Source: Erwinia sp. SLM-02 (GTDB lineage: Bacteria; Pseudomonadota; Gammaproteobacteria; Enterobacterales; Enterobacteriaceae). From it: a stretch of DNA of 64,000 nucleotides. The translations under genes were made by a program, and so were the position numbers. The notes beneath the pieces are model-generated. The model worked only from the letters and a program-made list of their open reading frames with translations. It was not told the origin of the DNA and ran no database searches. The DNA lies in NCBI RefSeq assembly GCF_037450285.1, contig NZ_JAQISN010000001.1:2232001-2296000 (forward strand). The letters are read 5' to 3'. Shown here piece by piece: positions 43,339 to 52,313 of this stretch (positions within the stretch are counted from its first letter, which is position 1; each line of letters opens with the position of its first letter).

Positions 43339-44238
43339 ATGTTAGATAACACCCGTTTACGCATAGCTATGCAGAAATCAGGCCGTTTAAGTGACGAATC
43401 ACGCGAACTGCTGGCACGCTGCGGCATTAAAATTAACCTGCAGCAGCAGCGTCTGATCGCCTTCGCTGAGAACATGCCGATTGATATCCTGCGCGTACGC
43501 GATGACGATATCCCGGGCCTGGTGATGGATGGCGTGGTTGACCTCGGCATTATCGGTGAAAACGTGCTGGAAGAAGAGCTGCTGACCCGCCGCGCTCAGG
43601 GCGAAGATCCGCGCTATTTCACCCTGCGTCGTCTGGATTTCGGCGGCTGCCGCCTGTCGCTGGCGATGCCGGTTGATGATGAATACACCGGTCCGGCCTG
43701 TTTACAAAACTCCCGTATCGCCACCTCCTATCCGCACCTGCTGAAAAAATACCTCGATAAACAGAACATCAGCTTCAAATCCTGCCTGCTGAACGGCTCG
43801 GTTGAAGTCGCGCCTCGCGCCGGCCTGGCCGATGCGATCTGCGATCTGGTCTCCACCGGTGCCACGCTGGAAGCCAACGGCCTGCGTGAAGTTGAGGTGA
43901 TCTACCGTTCTAAAGCCTGCCTGATTCAGCGCGACGGCGAAATGCCTGCCGCCAAACAGGAGCTGATCGACAAGCTGATGACCCGTATCCAGGGCGTGAT
44001 CCAGGCCCGCGAGTCGAAATACATCATGCTGCACGCGCCGAGCGAGCGCCTGGAAGACATTATCTCCCTGCTGCCGGGTGCCGAGCGCCCTACCGTTCTG
44101 CCGCTGGCGGGCGACAAGAGCCGGGTAGCGATGCACATGGTCAGCAGCGAAACGCTGTTCTGGGAAACCATGGAAAAACTGAAATCCCTCGGGGCCAGCT
44201 CCATTCTGGTGCTGCCAATTGAGAAGATGATGGAGTAA
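43339..44238 (+). CDS. hisG: ATP phosphoribosyltransferase HisG
   Basis: This 299-residue long-form HisG starts the operon and joins ATP and PRPP to give phosphoribosyl-ATP. Seen are RLRIAMQKSGRLSDESRELL at the N-terminus, GIIGENVLEE, and the C-terminal regulatory domain (PSERLEDIISLLPGAERPTVLPLAGD) for feedback by histidine. Length is normal. Confidence 0.97.
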   Translation: MLDNTRLRIAMQKSGRLSDESRELLARCGIKINLQQQRLIAFAENMPIDILRVRDDDIPGLVMDGVVDLGIIGENVLEEELLTRRAQGEDPRYFTLRRLDFGGCRLSLAMPVDDEYTGPACLQNSRIATSYPHLLKKYLDKQNISFKSCLLNGSVEVAPRAGLADAICDLVSTGATLEANGLREVEVIYRSKACLIQRDGEMPAAKQELIDKLMTRIQGVIQARESKYIMLHAPSERLEDIISLLPGAERPTVLPLAGDKSRVAMHMVSSETLFWETMEKLKSLGASSILVLPIEKMME

Positions 44239-44242
44239 TCCC

Positions 44243-45550
44243 ATGGCGACCACGATGACTCCCATTGCCTGGCAGGATTGCAGCGACGAGCAGCAGCAGG
44301 CCCTGCTGATGCGCCCGGCAATTTCCGCCTCGGACAGTATCAGCGCCACCGTGCGCGGTATTCTTGAGAAGGTTAAGACCGAAGGTGACGACGCGCTGCG
44401 CTACTACAGTGCCACCTTTGATAAAACGCAGGTTGATGCGCTGCGCGTCAGCGAGCAGCAAATCGCTGACGCCTGCGCGCGTCTCGGTTCAGAAATCAAG
44501 CAGGCGATGGCCGTTGCGGTCGCCAATATTAATACCTTCCACGTGGCGCAGAAGCTGCCCGCGGTGGATATTGAAACCCAGCCGGGCGTGCGCTGCCAGC
44601 AGGTGACCCGCCCACTGGCTTCCGTTGGCCTGTATATTCCCGGCGGCTCGGCGCCGCTGTTCTCCACCGTACTGATGCTGGCCACCCCTGCCCGCATCGC
44701 CGGCTGCCGCCGCGTGGTGCTGTGCTCGCCGCCGCCGATTGCCGACGAAATCCTTTACGCGGCAAAGCTGTGCGGCGTGGAGGAAGTTTTCCAGGTGGGC
44801 GGCGCGCAGGCGATTGCGGCCCTGGCGTTCGGCACCGAAAGCGTGCCTAAAGTGGACAAGATCTTTGGCCCGGGTAACGCGTACGTTACCGAAGCCAAAC
44901 GCCAGGTCAGCCAGCGCCTTGACGGTGCGGCTATCGACATGCCGGCCGGCCCCTCGGAAGTGCTGGTGATCGCCGATGAGGGTGCCACACCGGACTTCGT
45001 CGCCTCCGATCTGTTGTCACAGGCCGAGCACGGTCCTGATTCTCAGGTGGTACTGCTGACCCCGTCCCTGCCGATGGCGGAAGCGGTAGCCGCGGCGGTA
45101 GACCGTCAGTTGGCAGAGCTGCCGCGTGCGGCCACCGCCGCCAAAGCGCTGGAGAGCAGCCGCCTGATTGTGGTCCGCGATTTGCAGCAGTGCGTGGAAA
45201 TCAGCAACCGCTACGGGCCAGAGCACCTGATTATTCAGACCCGCCAGGCGCGCGATCTGGTCGAAAGCATCACCAGCGCCGGTTCGGTGTTCCTGGGTGA
45301 CTGGTCGCCGGAATCCGCGGGTGACTATGCTTCCGGTACCAATCACGTGCTGCCGACCTACGGCTATACCGCCACGTATTCCAGCCTGGGCCTGGCGGAC
45401 TTCCAGAAGCGCATGACGGTGCAGGAACTGACCCAGGAAGGCTTTATGAGCCTGGCGTCCACCATCGAAACGCTGGCCGCTGCCGAGCAGCTGATCGCCC
45501 ACAAAAATGCCGTGACCCTGCGCGTCGCCGCGCTGAAGGAGAAGCCATGA
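44243..45550 (+). CDS. hisD: Histidinol dehydrogenase HisD
   Basis: This 435-residue zinc enzyme oxidises histidinol to histidine in two steps with NAD. Characteristic motifs are GLYIPGGSAPLFSTVLMLATPARIAG, KIFGPGNAYVTEAKRQV and DMPAGPSEVLVIAD, and HGPDSQV (zinc His). It starts 4 bases after hisG and overlaps hisC by 4 bases. Confidence 0.97.
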   Translation: MATTMTPIAWQDCSDEQQQALLMRPAISASDSISATVRGILEKVKTEGDDALRYYSATFDKTQVDALRVSEQQIADACARLGSEIKQAMAVAVANINTFHVAQKLPAVDIETQPGVRCQQVTRPLASVGLYIPGGSAPLFSTVLMLATPARIAGCRRVVLCSPPPIADEILYAAKLCGVEEVFQVGGAQAIAALAFGTESVPKVDKIFGPGNAYVTEAKRQVSQRLDGAAIDMPAGPSEVLVIADEGATPDFVASDLLSQAEHGPDSQVVLLTPSLPMAEAVAAAVDRQLAELPRAATAAKALESSRLIVVRDLQQCVEISNRYGPEHLIIQTRQARDLVESITSAGSVFLGDWSPESAGDYASGTNHVLPTYGYTATYSSLGLADFQKRMTVQELTQEGFMSLASTIETLAAAEQLIAHKNAVTLRVAALKEKP

Positions 45551-46641
45551 GCACGAATTCCGTTGAATCGCTGGCCCGTGCAAACGTTCGCGCCCTGACC
45601 CCGTATCAGTCTGCCCGCCGCCTGGGTGGCAACGGCGACGTCTGGCTGAACGCCAATGAATATCCGCTGGCGGTGCCGTTTAACCTCAGCCAGCAGACGC
45701 TGAACCGCTATCCGGAGTGCCAGCCGAAGCGGGTGATTGAACGCTACGCCGCCTACGCCGGGCTGAATGCGGATCAGGTGCTGGTCAGCCGCGGTGCCGA
45801 CGAAGGGATTGAGCTGCTGATGCGCGCCTTCTGCGAACCGGGGAAAGATGCGGTGCTGTTCTGCCCACCGACCTACGGCATGTACAGCGTCAGCGCCGAA
45901 ACTATCGGCGTGGAGTATCGCACCGTTGAAGCACGTGACGACTGGCAGCTGAACCTGTCCGGTATTGCGGAACAGCTGGACGGCGTGAAGCTGGTTTACG
46001 TCTGCAGCCCGAACAACCCGACCGGCAACCTGATCAACCCGGACGATTTCCGTGAGCTGCTGGAGATGACGCGTGGGAAAGCGCTGGTGGTGGCCGATGA
46101 AGCCTACATCGAATTCTGCCCGCAGGCGTCACTGGCCGGCTGGCTGAAGGACTACCCGCACCTGGTGGTTCTGCGCACCCTGTCCAAGGCTTTTGCCCTT
46201 GCGGGGCTGCGCTGCGGCTTCACCCTGGCTAACGCCGAGGTGATTGCGCTGCTGATGAAAGTGATTGCCCCCTACCCGCTTTCGACCCCGGTCGCGGACA
46301 TCGCCGGGCAGGCGCTGAGCGAAGAAGGTATTGCGCTGATGCGCGATCACGTCGGCCAGCTGATCGCCAACCGCGAAAAGCTGATTGCCGATCTCCGCCA
46401 GTGCGACTGCGTTGAAGAAGTGTTCAACAGCGAAACCAACTATATTCTTGCGCGCTTTACTGCCTCCAGTCTGGTCTTTAAGACCCTGTGGGATCAGGGT
46501 ATTATCCTGCGCGACCAGAATAAGCAGCCGGGACTGTCCGGATGCCTGCGTATTTCCATCGGCACCCGCGAAGAGTGTGACCGTGTTATCAGCGCGCTGA
46601 AATCCTTACCCGGCGCAACCGTACCTCAGGAGCAAGCATGA
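45547..46641 (+). CDS. hisC: Histidinol-phosphate aminotransferase HisC
   Basis: This 364-residue PLP enzyme converts imidazole acetol phosphate to histidinol phosphate. NEYPL, SPNNPTGNL, DEAYIEF and LSKAFALAGLRCGF (with the PLP Lys) are present. It overlaps hisD and hisB by 4 bases each. Confidence 0.96.
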   Translation: MSTNSVESLARANVRALTPYQSARRLGGNGDVWLNANEYPLAVPFNLSQQTLNRYPECQPKRVIERYAAYAGLNADQVLVSRGADEGIELLMRAFCEPGKDAVLFCPPTYGMYSVSAETIGVEYRTVEARDDWQLNLSGIAEQLDGVKLVYVCSPNNPTGNLINPDDFRELLEMTRGKALVVADEAYIEFCPQASLAGWLKDYPHLVVLRTLSKAFALAGLRCGFTLANAEVIALLMKVIAPYPLSTPVADIAGQALSEEGIALMRDHVGQLIANREKLIADLRQCDCVEEVFNSETNYILARFTASSLVFKTLWDQGIILRDQNKQPGLSGCLRISIGTREECDRVISALKSLPGATVPQEQA

Positions 46642-47705
46642 GTCAGAAAGTCCTTTTTATCGATCGCGATGGCACCCTTATTTCTGAGCCACCGGAAGAT
46701 TTCCAGGTGGACCGCATGGATAAACTGGCCTTTGAGCCGGATGCAATTCCCGCGCTGCTGTCGCTGCAGAAAGCCGGATACCGGCTGGTGATGATCACCA
46801 ATCAGGACGGACTGGGCACCAGCAGCTTCCCGCAGGCGGACTTCGACGGCCCGCACAATCTGATGATGCAGATCCTCACCTCTCAGGGGGTGAAGTTTGA
46901 CGATATTCTGATCTGCCCGCACAAGCCGGAAGATAACTGCAACTGCCGCAAGCCTAAAACCAAAATGGTCACCGAGTGGCTGGCGGAAGGCGCACTGGAT
47001 ACCGCTAACAGCTACGTCATCGGCGACCGCGCCACCGACGTTCAGCTGGCGCAGAATATGGGCATTACCGGGCTGCTGTACGGCAAAGACGGCCTGAGCT
47101 GGTCCCGGATTGAAGCGCAGCTGACGAAACGCGATCGCTACGCGCTGGTCAACCGCAGCACCAAAGAGACACAGATTAAGGTTGAAGTATGGCTGGACCG
47201 CGAAGGCGACAGCAAAATCAATACCGGCGTCGGCTTCTTTGACCATATGCTCGATCAGATTTCCACCCACGGCGGCTTCCGTATGAATATCGACGTGAAG
47301 GGCGATCTGTATATCGACGATCACCACACCGTGGAAGACACCGGCCTGGCGCTGGGCGAGGCGCTGCTGAAAGCGCTGGGCGATAAGCGCGGCATTGGTC
47401 GCTTTGGCTTCGTGCTGCCGATGGACGAATGCCTGGCGCGCTGCGCGCTGGATATCTCCGGTCGCCCGCACCTGGAGTATAAAGCCGAGTTCAGCTACCA
47501 GCGCGTGGGCGATCTGAGCACCGAGATGGTGGAGCACTTCTTCCGCTCGCTCTCTTACACCATGGCCAGCACCCTGCACCTGCGCACCAAGGGCAAAAAC
47601 GATCACCATCGCGTGGAAAGCCTGTTTAAAGCCTTTGGCCGCACCCTGCGCCAGGCGATCCGCGTAGAGGGCAACACGCTGCCAAGTTCGAAAGGAGTGC
47701 TGTAA
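46638..47705 (+). CDS. hisB: Bifunctional HisB (histidinol phosphatase / IGP dehydratase)
   Basis: This 355-residue fusion has an N-terminal HAD phosphatase (FIDRDGTLI with the two Asp, then KPKTKMVTEW) to about residue 165. A C-terminal IGP dehydratase follows, with the metal-binding motifs GFFDHMLDQISTHGG and DDHHTVED, then a second HFF-S set near 290. The enterobacterial fusion form is expected. Its stop overlaps the hisH start by 1 base. Confidence 0.97.
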   Translation: MSQKVLFIDRDGTLISEPPEDFQVDRMDKLAFEPDAIPALLSLQKAGYRLVMITNQDGLGTSSFPQADFDGPHNLMMQILTSQGVKFDDILICPHKPEDNCNCRKPKTKMVTEWLAEGALDTANSYVIGDRATDVQLAQNMGITGLLYGKDGLSWSRIEAQLTKRDRYALVNRSTKETQIKVEVWLDREGDSKINTGVGFFDHMLDQISTHGGFRMNIDVKGDLYIDDHHTVEDTGLALGEALLKALGDKRGIGRFGFVLPMDECLARCALDISGRPHLEYKAEFSYQRVGDLSTEMVEHFFRSLSYTMASTLHLRTKGKNDHHRVESLFKAFGRTLRQAIRVEGNTLPSSKGVL

Positions 47706-48295
47706 TGGATGTGGTGATCCTGGATACCGGCTGCGCCAACCTCTCCTCGGTTAAGTGGGCGATACAGCGCCTGGGTTATCACCCGCAGGTCAGTCGTGAA
47801 GCCGATATCGTGCTGAATGCCGACAAGCTGTTTCTGCCGGGCGTTGGTACCGCGCAGGCGGCAATGGACCAGCTGCGCGAACGCGACCTGATTGAGCTGA
47901 TCAAAGCCTGCACGCAGCCGGTGCTGGGCATCTGCCTCGGCATGCAGCTGCTCGGCTCGCACAGCGATGAAAGCGGCGGCATTCCCACGCTGGATGTCAT
48001 TGAACATCCCGTTGAGCGGATGCAGGACGTTGGCCTGCCGCTGCCGCATATGGGCTGGAACCAAATCACCTCGCAGGCCGGTAATCATCTGTTCCGCGGC
48101 ATTGAAGACGGTTCGTACTTCTATTTCGTCCACGGCTACGCCATGCCGGTGAATCCGTACACCATTGCCCAGTGCAACTACGGTTCGCCGTTTACCGCTG
48201 CGGTGCAGAAGGATAACTTCTACGGCGTGCAGTTCCACCCCGAGCGTTCCGGTGCCGCTGGCGCGCAGCTGCTGAAAAATTTCCTGGAGATGTAA
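47705..48295 (+). CDS. hisH: Imidazole glycerol phosphate synthase, glutaminase HisH
   Basis: This 196-residue class I amidotransferase has the Cys nucleophile in LGICLGMQLL and the His/Glu pair in GVQFHPERS. It makes ammonia for HisF. The start codon begins at the last base of hisB. Confidence 0.96.
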   Translation: MDVVILDTGCANLSSVKWAIQRLGYHPQVSREADIVLNADKLFLPGVGTAQAAMDQLRERDLIELIKACTQPVLGICLGMQLLGSHSDESGGIPTLDVIEHPVERMQDVGLPLPHMGWNQITSQAGNHLFRGIEDGSYFYFVHGYAMPVNPYTIAQCNYGSPFTAAVQKDNFYGVQFHPERSGAAGAQLLKNFLEM

Positions 48296-48300
48296 CCGGT

Positions 48301-49038
48301 ATGATTATCCCGGCGTTAGATTTAATTGATGGCAAAGTGGTGCGCCTGCACCAGGGCGACTACGGCCAGCAGCGCGACTACGGCAGCGATCCGCTGCCCC
48401 GCCTGCAGGATTATCAGGCTCAGGGTGCCAGCGTACTGCACCTCGTCGATCTGACCGGCGCGAAAGACCCCGCTGCGCGTCAGATCCCGCTGCTGACCAA
48501 ACTGCTGGCGGGCGTCAGCGTGCCGGTGCAGGTTGGCGGCGGCATTCGTACTAAAGACGACGTTGAGGCGCTGCTGAATGCCGGCGCAACCCGCGTGGTG
48601 GTCGGTTCGACGGCTATTAAGCAACCGGAAGAAGTTCAGCAGTGGTTTAAGCAGTACGGCGCAGAAGCGATTGTACTGGCGCTGGACGTGCGTATTGATG
48701 CCGGTAACCGGAAAGAAGTGGCGATCAGCGGCTGGCAGGAAGCCAGCGGGATCACCCTGGAAGAAGTGATCGAGCAGTTCCTGCCGTTTGGCCTGAAGCA
48801 CGTGCTGTGCACCGATATCTCGCGCGACGGCACGCTGAGCGGCTCTAACGTTGAGCTGTACCGCGAAGTCTCCGCACGCTATCCGCAAATTGCCTTCCAG
48901 TCCTCCGGCGGCATCGGCTCGCTGGACGATATTGCTGCCCTGCGCGGCAGCGGTGCGCAGGGCGTGATCGTCGGTCGCGCGCTGCTGGAAGGTAAATTCA
49001 ACGTATCGGAGGCGATTTCATGCTGGCAAAACGGATAA
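48301..49038 (+). CDS. hisA: ProFAR isomerase HisA
   Basis: This 245-residue TIM barrel begins MIIPALDLIDGKVVRLHQGDYG with the catalytic Asp and has VQVGGGIRT and CTDISRDGTLSG. It isomerises ProFAR to PRFAR. It overlaps hisF by 19 bases. Confidence 0.96.
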   Translation: MIIPALDLIDGKVVRLHQGDYGQQRDYGSDPLPRLQDYQAQGASVLHLVDLTGAKDPAARQIPLLTKLLAGVSVPVQVGGGIRTKDDVEALLNAGATRVVVGSTAIKQPEEVQQWFKQYGAEAIVLALDVRIDAGNRKEVAISGWQEASGITLEEVIEQFLPFGLKHVLCTDISRDGTLSGSNVELYREVSARYPQIAFQSSGGIGSLDDIAALRGSGAQGVIVGRALLEGKFNVSEAISCWQNG

Positions 49039-49796
49039 TTCCCTGCCTCGACGTGCGCGACGGCCAGGTAGTCAAAGGCGTTCAGTTCCGCAATCACGAG
49101 ATCATCGGTGACATCGTGCCGCTGGCGCAGCGCTATGCGCAGGAAGGGGCCGACGAGCTGGTGTTTTATGATATCACCGCATCAAGCGATGGCCGGGTGG
49201 TGGATAAAAGCTGGATCTCCCGCGTGGCGGAAGTGATCGATATCCCCTTCTGCGTGGCGGGCGGCATTAAATCCGTCGAAGACGCGGCGCTGCTGCTCTC
49301 CTTCGGTGCGGATAAGATCTCCATCAACTCCCCGGCGCTGGCCGATCCGGAGCTGATCACCCGCCTGGCGGATCGCTTTGGCGTGCAGTGCATCGTGGTT
49401 GGCATTGATACCTGGTACGACAGCGAAAGCGGCAAGTACCACGTGAATCAGTACACCGGCGACGAAAGCCGCACCCGCGTCACGCAGTGGGAAACCCTCG
49501 ACTGGGTGCAGGAAGTGCAGAAGCGTGGGGCCGGTGAGATCGTACTGAATATGATGAACCAGGACGGCGTGCGCAACGGCTACGACCTGGTGCAGCTACA
49601 GAAGGTGCGCGAAGTGTGTAAAGTCCCGCTGATCGCCTCCGGCGGCGCGGGCACTATGGAACACTTCCATCAGGCATTTCGCGATGCAGACGTCGACGGT
49701 GCGCTGGCCGCGTCCGTCTTCCATAAGCAGATTATTAATATTGGGGAACTGAAAGCGTTCCTGGTAGAAAAAGGTGTGGAGATCCGCGCATGTTAA
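49020..49796 (+). CDS. hisF: Imidazole glycerol phosphate synthase, cyclase HisF
   Basis: This 258-residue TIM barrel starts MLAKRIIPCLDVRDGQVVKGV and has FCVAGGIKSVEDA, NMMNQDGVRNGYD and LIASGGAGTMEHF. It uses HisH ammonia to form IGP and AICAR. It overlaps hisI by 7 bases. Confidence 0.96.
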   Translation: MLAKRIIPCLDVRDGQVVKGVQFRNHEIIGDIVPLAQRYAQEGADELVFYDITASSDGRVVDKSWISRVAEVIDIPFCVAGGIKSVEDAALLLSFGADKISINSPALADPELITRLADRFGVQCIVVGIDTWYDSESGKYHVNQYTGDESRTRVTQWETLDWVQEVQKRGAGEIVLNMMNQDGVRNGYDLVQLQKVREVCKVPLIASGGAGTMEHFHQAFRDADVDGALAASVFHKQIINIGELKAFLVEKGVEIRAC

Positions 49797-50401
49797 CTGA
49801 ACAACAGCTGGCTAAGCTGGACTGGGTAAAAACTGACGGAATGATGCCCGCCGTCGTACAGCACGCCGTTTCCGGCGAAGTTCTGATGCACGGTTATATG
49901 AATCAGGAAGCGCTGGATAAAACCCTGTCCAGCGGCAAAGTCACCTTCTGGTCGCGGACCAGGCAGCGCCTGTGGACCAAAGGGGAAACCTCTGAGCATT
50001 TCCTCAACGTGGTCAGCATCACCCCGGACTGCGATAACGATACGCTGCTGGTGCTGGTCAACCCGGTGGGGCCAACCTGCCACCTTGGCACCTCCAGCTG
50101 TTTCTCGCCGGCCGCATCGGACTGGACCTTCCTCTATCAGCTGGAGCAGCTGCTGGCCGAACGCAAGCACGCCGATCCGAAAAGCTCGTACACCGCCAGT
50201 CTGTACGCCAGCGGCACCAAGCGCATCGCGCAGAAAGTCGGTGAAGAAGGCGTGGAAACCGCGCTGGCCGCGACGGTTAACGACCGCTTCGAACTCACCA
50301 ACGAAGCCTCCGATCTGGTTTATCATCTGCTGGTGCTGCTGCAGGATCAGGATCTGAACCTGTCGGCGGTGATTGAAAACCTGCGCCAGCGGCACAAGTA
50401 A
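49790..50401 (+). CDS. hisI: Bifunctional HisI (PR-AMP cyclohydrolase / PR-ATP pyrophosphatase)
   Basis: This 203-residue fusion has an N-terminal cyclohydrolase (HGYMNQEALDKTLSSGKVTFWSRTRQRLWTKGETS, zinc Cys in TPDCDNDTLL) and a C-terminal pyrophosphatase (KSSYTASLYASGTKRIAQKVGEEGVETALAA). It ends the operon, followed by a terminator. Confidence 0.96.
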   Translation: MLTEQQLAKLDWVKTDGMMPAVVQHAVSGEVLMHGYMNQEALDKTLSSGKVTFWSRTRQRLWTKGETSEHFLNVVSITPDCDNDTLLVLVNPVGPTCHLGTSSCFSPAASDWTFLYQLEQLLAERKHADPKSSYTASLYASGTKRIAQKVGEEGVETALAATVNDRFELTNEASDLVYHLLVLLQDQDLNLSAVIENLRQRHK

Positions 50402-50415
50402 TCGTTCACTATCCT

Positions 50416-50445
50416 AAAGGGGCCGGTTATCCGGCCCTTTTTTTT
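50416..50445 (+). terminator. Terminator of the his operon
   Basis: GGGCCGG pairs with CCGGCCC around TTAT and is followed by a run of eight or more T. Confidence 0.95.
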
Positions 50446-50461
50446 ATGACAGGGAGCCATG

Positions 50462-50947
50462 ATGAATACGTTTAATCAGCTTACCGCCCTGCTCGACGGG
50501 CAGCAGGCGCGTTACCGGGTAATGGAACACGCGGCGATGGGGAAATGTGAAGAGGTGGCGGCGCTGCGCGGCACCGAGCTGGGCCAGGGCGCTAAAGCGC
50601 TGGTCTGCCACGTGAAGGGGAACGGGGTGAAGCAGCACGTGCTGGCGGTGCTGCCCGCCGACAGGCAGGCCGACCTCTCGCGGCTGGCATCGGCGCTGGG
50701 CGGGCTGCGCGCCTCGCTTGCCAGTCCGGCCGAGGTGGATAAATTGACCGGATGCGTATTCGGCGCCATCCCGCCTTTCAGCTTTCATCCGGACCTGCTG
50801 CTGGTTGCCGACCCGAGCCTGCTGACGCGGTATGACGAACTGGCGTTTAACGCCGGGCTGCTGGAGAAGTCGATGGTGCTGAATACGCAGGACTATCAGC
50901 GCATTGCGGCACCGACGATACTGAGTTTTTTGCGGGAAGACGTTTAA
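50462..50947 (+). CDS. YbaK/prolyl-tRNA deacylase-domain protein
   Basis: This 161-residue protein has the YbaK/EbsC domain, which hydrolyses mischarged aminoacyl-tRNAs: KALVCHVKGNGVKQHVLAVLPADRQADLSRL in the core, and FGAIPPFSFHPDLLLVADPSLL near the C-terminus. It looks closer to YeaK than to YbaK. ATG 50462 is preferred, as GGGAG lies 5 bases upstream; the ATG 3 bases earlier is too close. It lies between hisI and wzz, not the E. coli order. Bases 50948-51132 hold nothing recognisable. Confidence 0.8.
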   Translation: MNTFNQLTALLDGQQARYRVMEHAAMGKCEEVAALRGTELGQGAKALVCHVKGNGVKQHVLAVLPADRQADLSRLASALGGLRASLASPAEVDKLTGCVFGAIPPFSFHPDLLLVADPSLLTRYDELAFNAGLLEKSMVLNTQDYQRIAAPTILSFLREDV

Positions 50948-51132
50948 ACGCGGTGGCCTGAAGTGCGACTATGACGATAACGCGCTTGAGCGTGGTCCAT
51001 AACGCCGTAATTGTACGGGCAGGATGCTGCAGCGGCGGTAAAGGGCGCGAGTACGCCGATCAGTTCGTGGGTATGATGCGTCGTGCAGAGAGATAAAGTG
51101 CGGCCGGATCGCGCCGGCCGCTGCGTCAACGC

Positions 51133-52149
51133 TTAAGACTGCTTGCGCTGGCGATACTGCTGGCTGACCAGGCGGCCAATCACGATGCCGGAACCGATAA
51201 TGCCACCGAGGATCACCGACAGCAGGACGGTCAGTACGCGCTTCGGACTGTCGCGGCGTATTGGCAGATCGCCCGGTGCGATATAGCGGTAGGACTGCAG
51301 GTTATCCACCTGAATTTTCAAATGGGTCATTGCCAGGAGTGAACGCTGCGTGTCGTAATACGCCGCGTCCAGCGGCAGCGGTTTCGTTGCCTCATTGGCG
51401 ATCATCGCCTGCAGGGAAACGGTGCCCAGCAGGTACAGCGTATCGTCAGAAAGGAATTCGGCCTGATTCAGCTGCGAACGGGTAATATTAGACGCCTCGG
51501 CAATTTTCAGCGACTGCTTAATCACATCGATGCGCTGCTGCTTCTTATCCAGCGCCACCTGCTTCTGCGTATCTAAAGAGTCCGTCAGCTCGCGGGTTTT
51601 TACGCTCAGGCTGCGACGGATATCTGCGCCGTAGTCGTCCACAACGTCGTCGTTAACGCGCTGAATATACTCACCCAGCTGCTTGCGCGCCAGCTCGGCG
51701 GTTTCTGCGGTGAAAGAGATGCGTAGCGGTTCGCTACTACCTTTAATAACCTGCTGGACTTTTAAGCTTTGCGGCTCGTCAAGATTCTCAAGTTCAGATG
51801 AAAGTGCACTCATCGAACCACTGAATCGATTAAACAGCTGCTGCTGTAGTGTACCTATCGCTGGTTTATCCTGAGGACTCTGGGCATAAAGCACGCTGAG
51901 CGCTGCATTGTAGTTCGCTACCTGCCCCGCAGCAGGAAGCGTGACGATGGCTTTTGAGGTCCACTTCTCTTTTGCCAAAAACACATAGGACAGAGCAAAT
52001 ATTAACGCGATGATGACAGAAATTATGATGACCTTTCTACCTCGCCAAAGTTGAACCAGAATCTCGATTAAATCGAGTTCATCATTTCGGACGGTAGAGT
52101 TTTGGTAAGGCAGGTCTTTCTCAGAATTGGAATGGGTATCGCGACTCAT
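51133..52149 (-). CDS. wzz: O-antigen chain-length determinant Wzz
   Basis: This 338-residue inner-membrane protein has the Wzz layout: helix 1 near 37-58 (VIIISVIIALIFALSYVFLAKEKW), a large periplasmic helical domain, and helix 2 near 305-328 (VLTVLLSVILGGIIGSGIVIG) before a basic tail. The Pro/Gly motif before helix 2 (GDLPIRRDSPKR) is typical of polysaccharide copolymerases. It sets the modal length of the O antigen made by the nearby genes. Confidence 0.92.
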   Translation of the reverse strand: MSRDTHSNSEKDLPYQNSTVRNDELDLIEILVQLWRGRKVIIISVIIALIFALSYVFLAKEKWTSKAIVTLPAAGQVANYNAALSVLYAQSPQDKPAIGTLQQQLFNRFSGSMSALSSELENLDEPQSLKVQQVIKGSSEPLRISFTAETAELARKQLGEYIQRVNDDVVDDYGADIRRSLSVKTRELTDSLDTQKQVALDKKQQRIDVIKQSLKIAEASNITRSQLNQAEFLSDDTLYLLGTVSLQAMIANEATKPLPLDAAYYDTQRSLLAMTHLKIQVDNLQSYRYIAPGDLPIRRDSPKRVLTVLLSVILGGIIGSGIVIGRLVSQQYRQRKQS

Positions 52150-52269
52150 AGTTTCAGTTTACTCAACACAAAGGAAAGCTAATGCAAAGGCGGTAAGTAT
52201 AGGTAAAAATAGGTGAAGAGTCAGCGAGGTAGGATAGGGATTATCTTAAAAAATTTTGGGGGCGAGGGA

Positions 52270-52303
52270 ATGTGAGAAATAACCTCCCGCAGCGCGGGAG
52301 GTT
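52270..52303 (-). terminator. Terminator of gnd
   Basis: AACCTCCCGC pairs with GCGGGAGGTT around a 3-base loop. On the minus strand the hairpin is followed by TATTTCT, a moderate T-run. It lies 10 bases past the gnd stop. Confidence 0.7.
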
Positions 52304-52313
52304 GATGACAGGA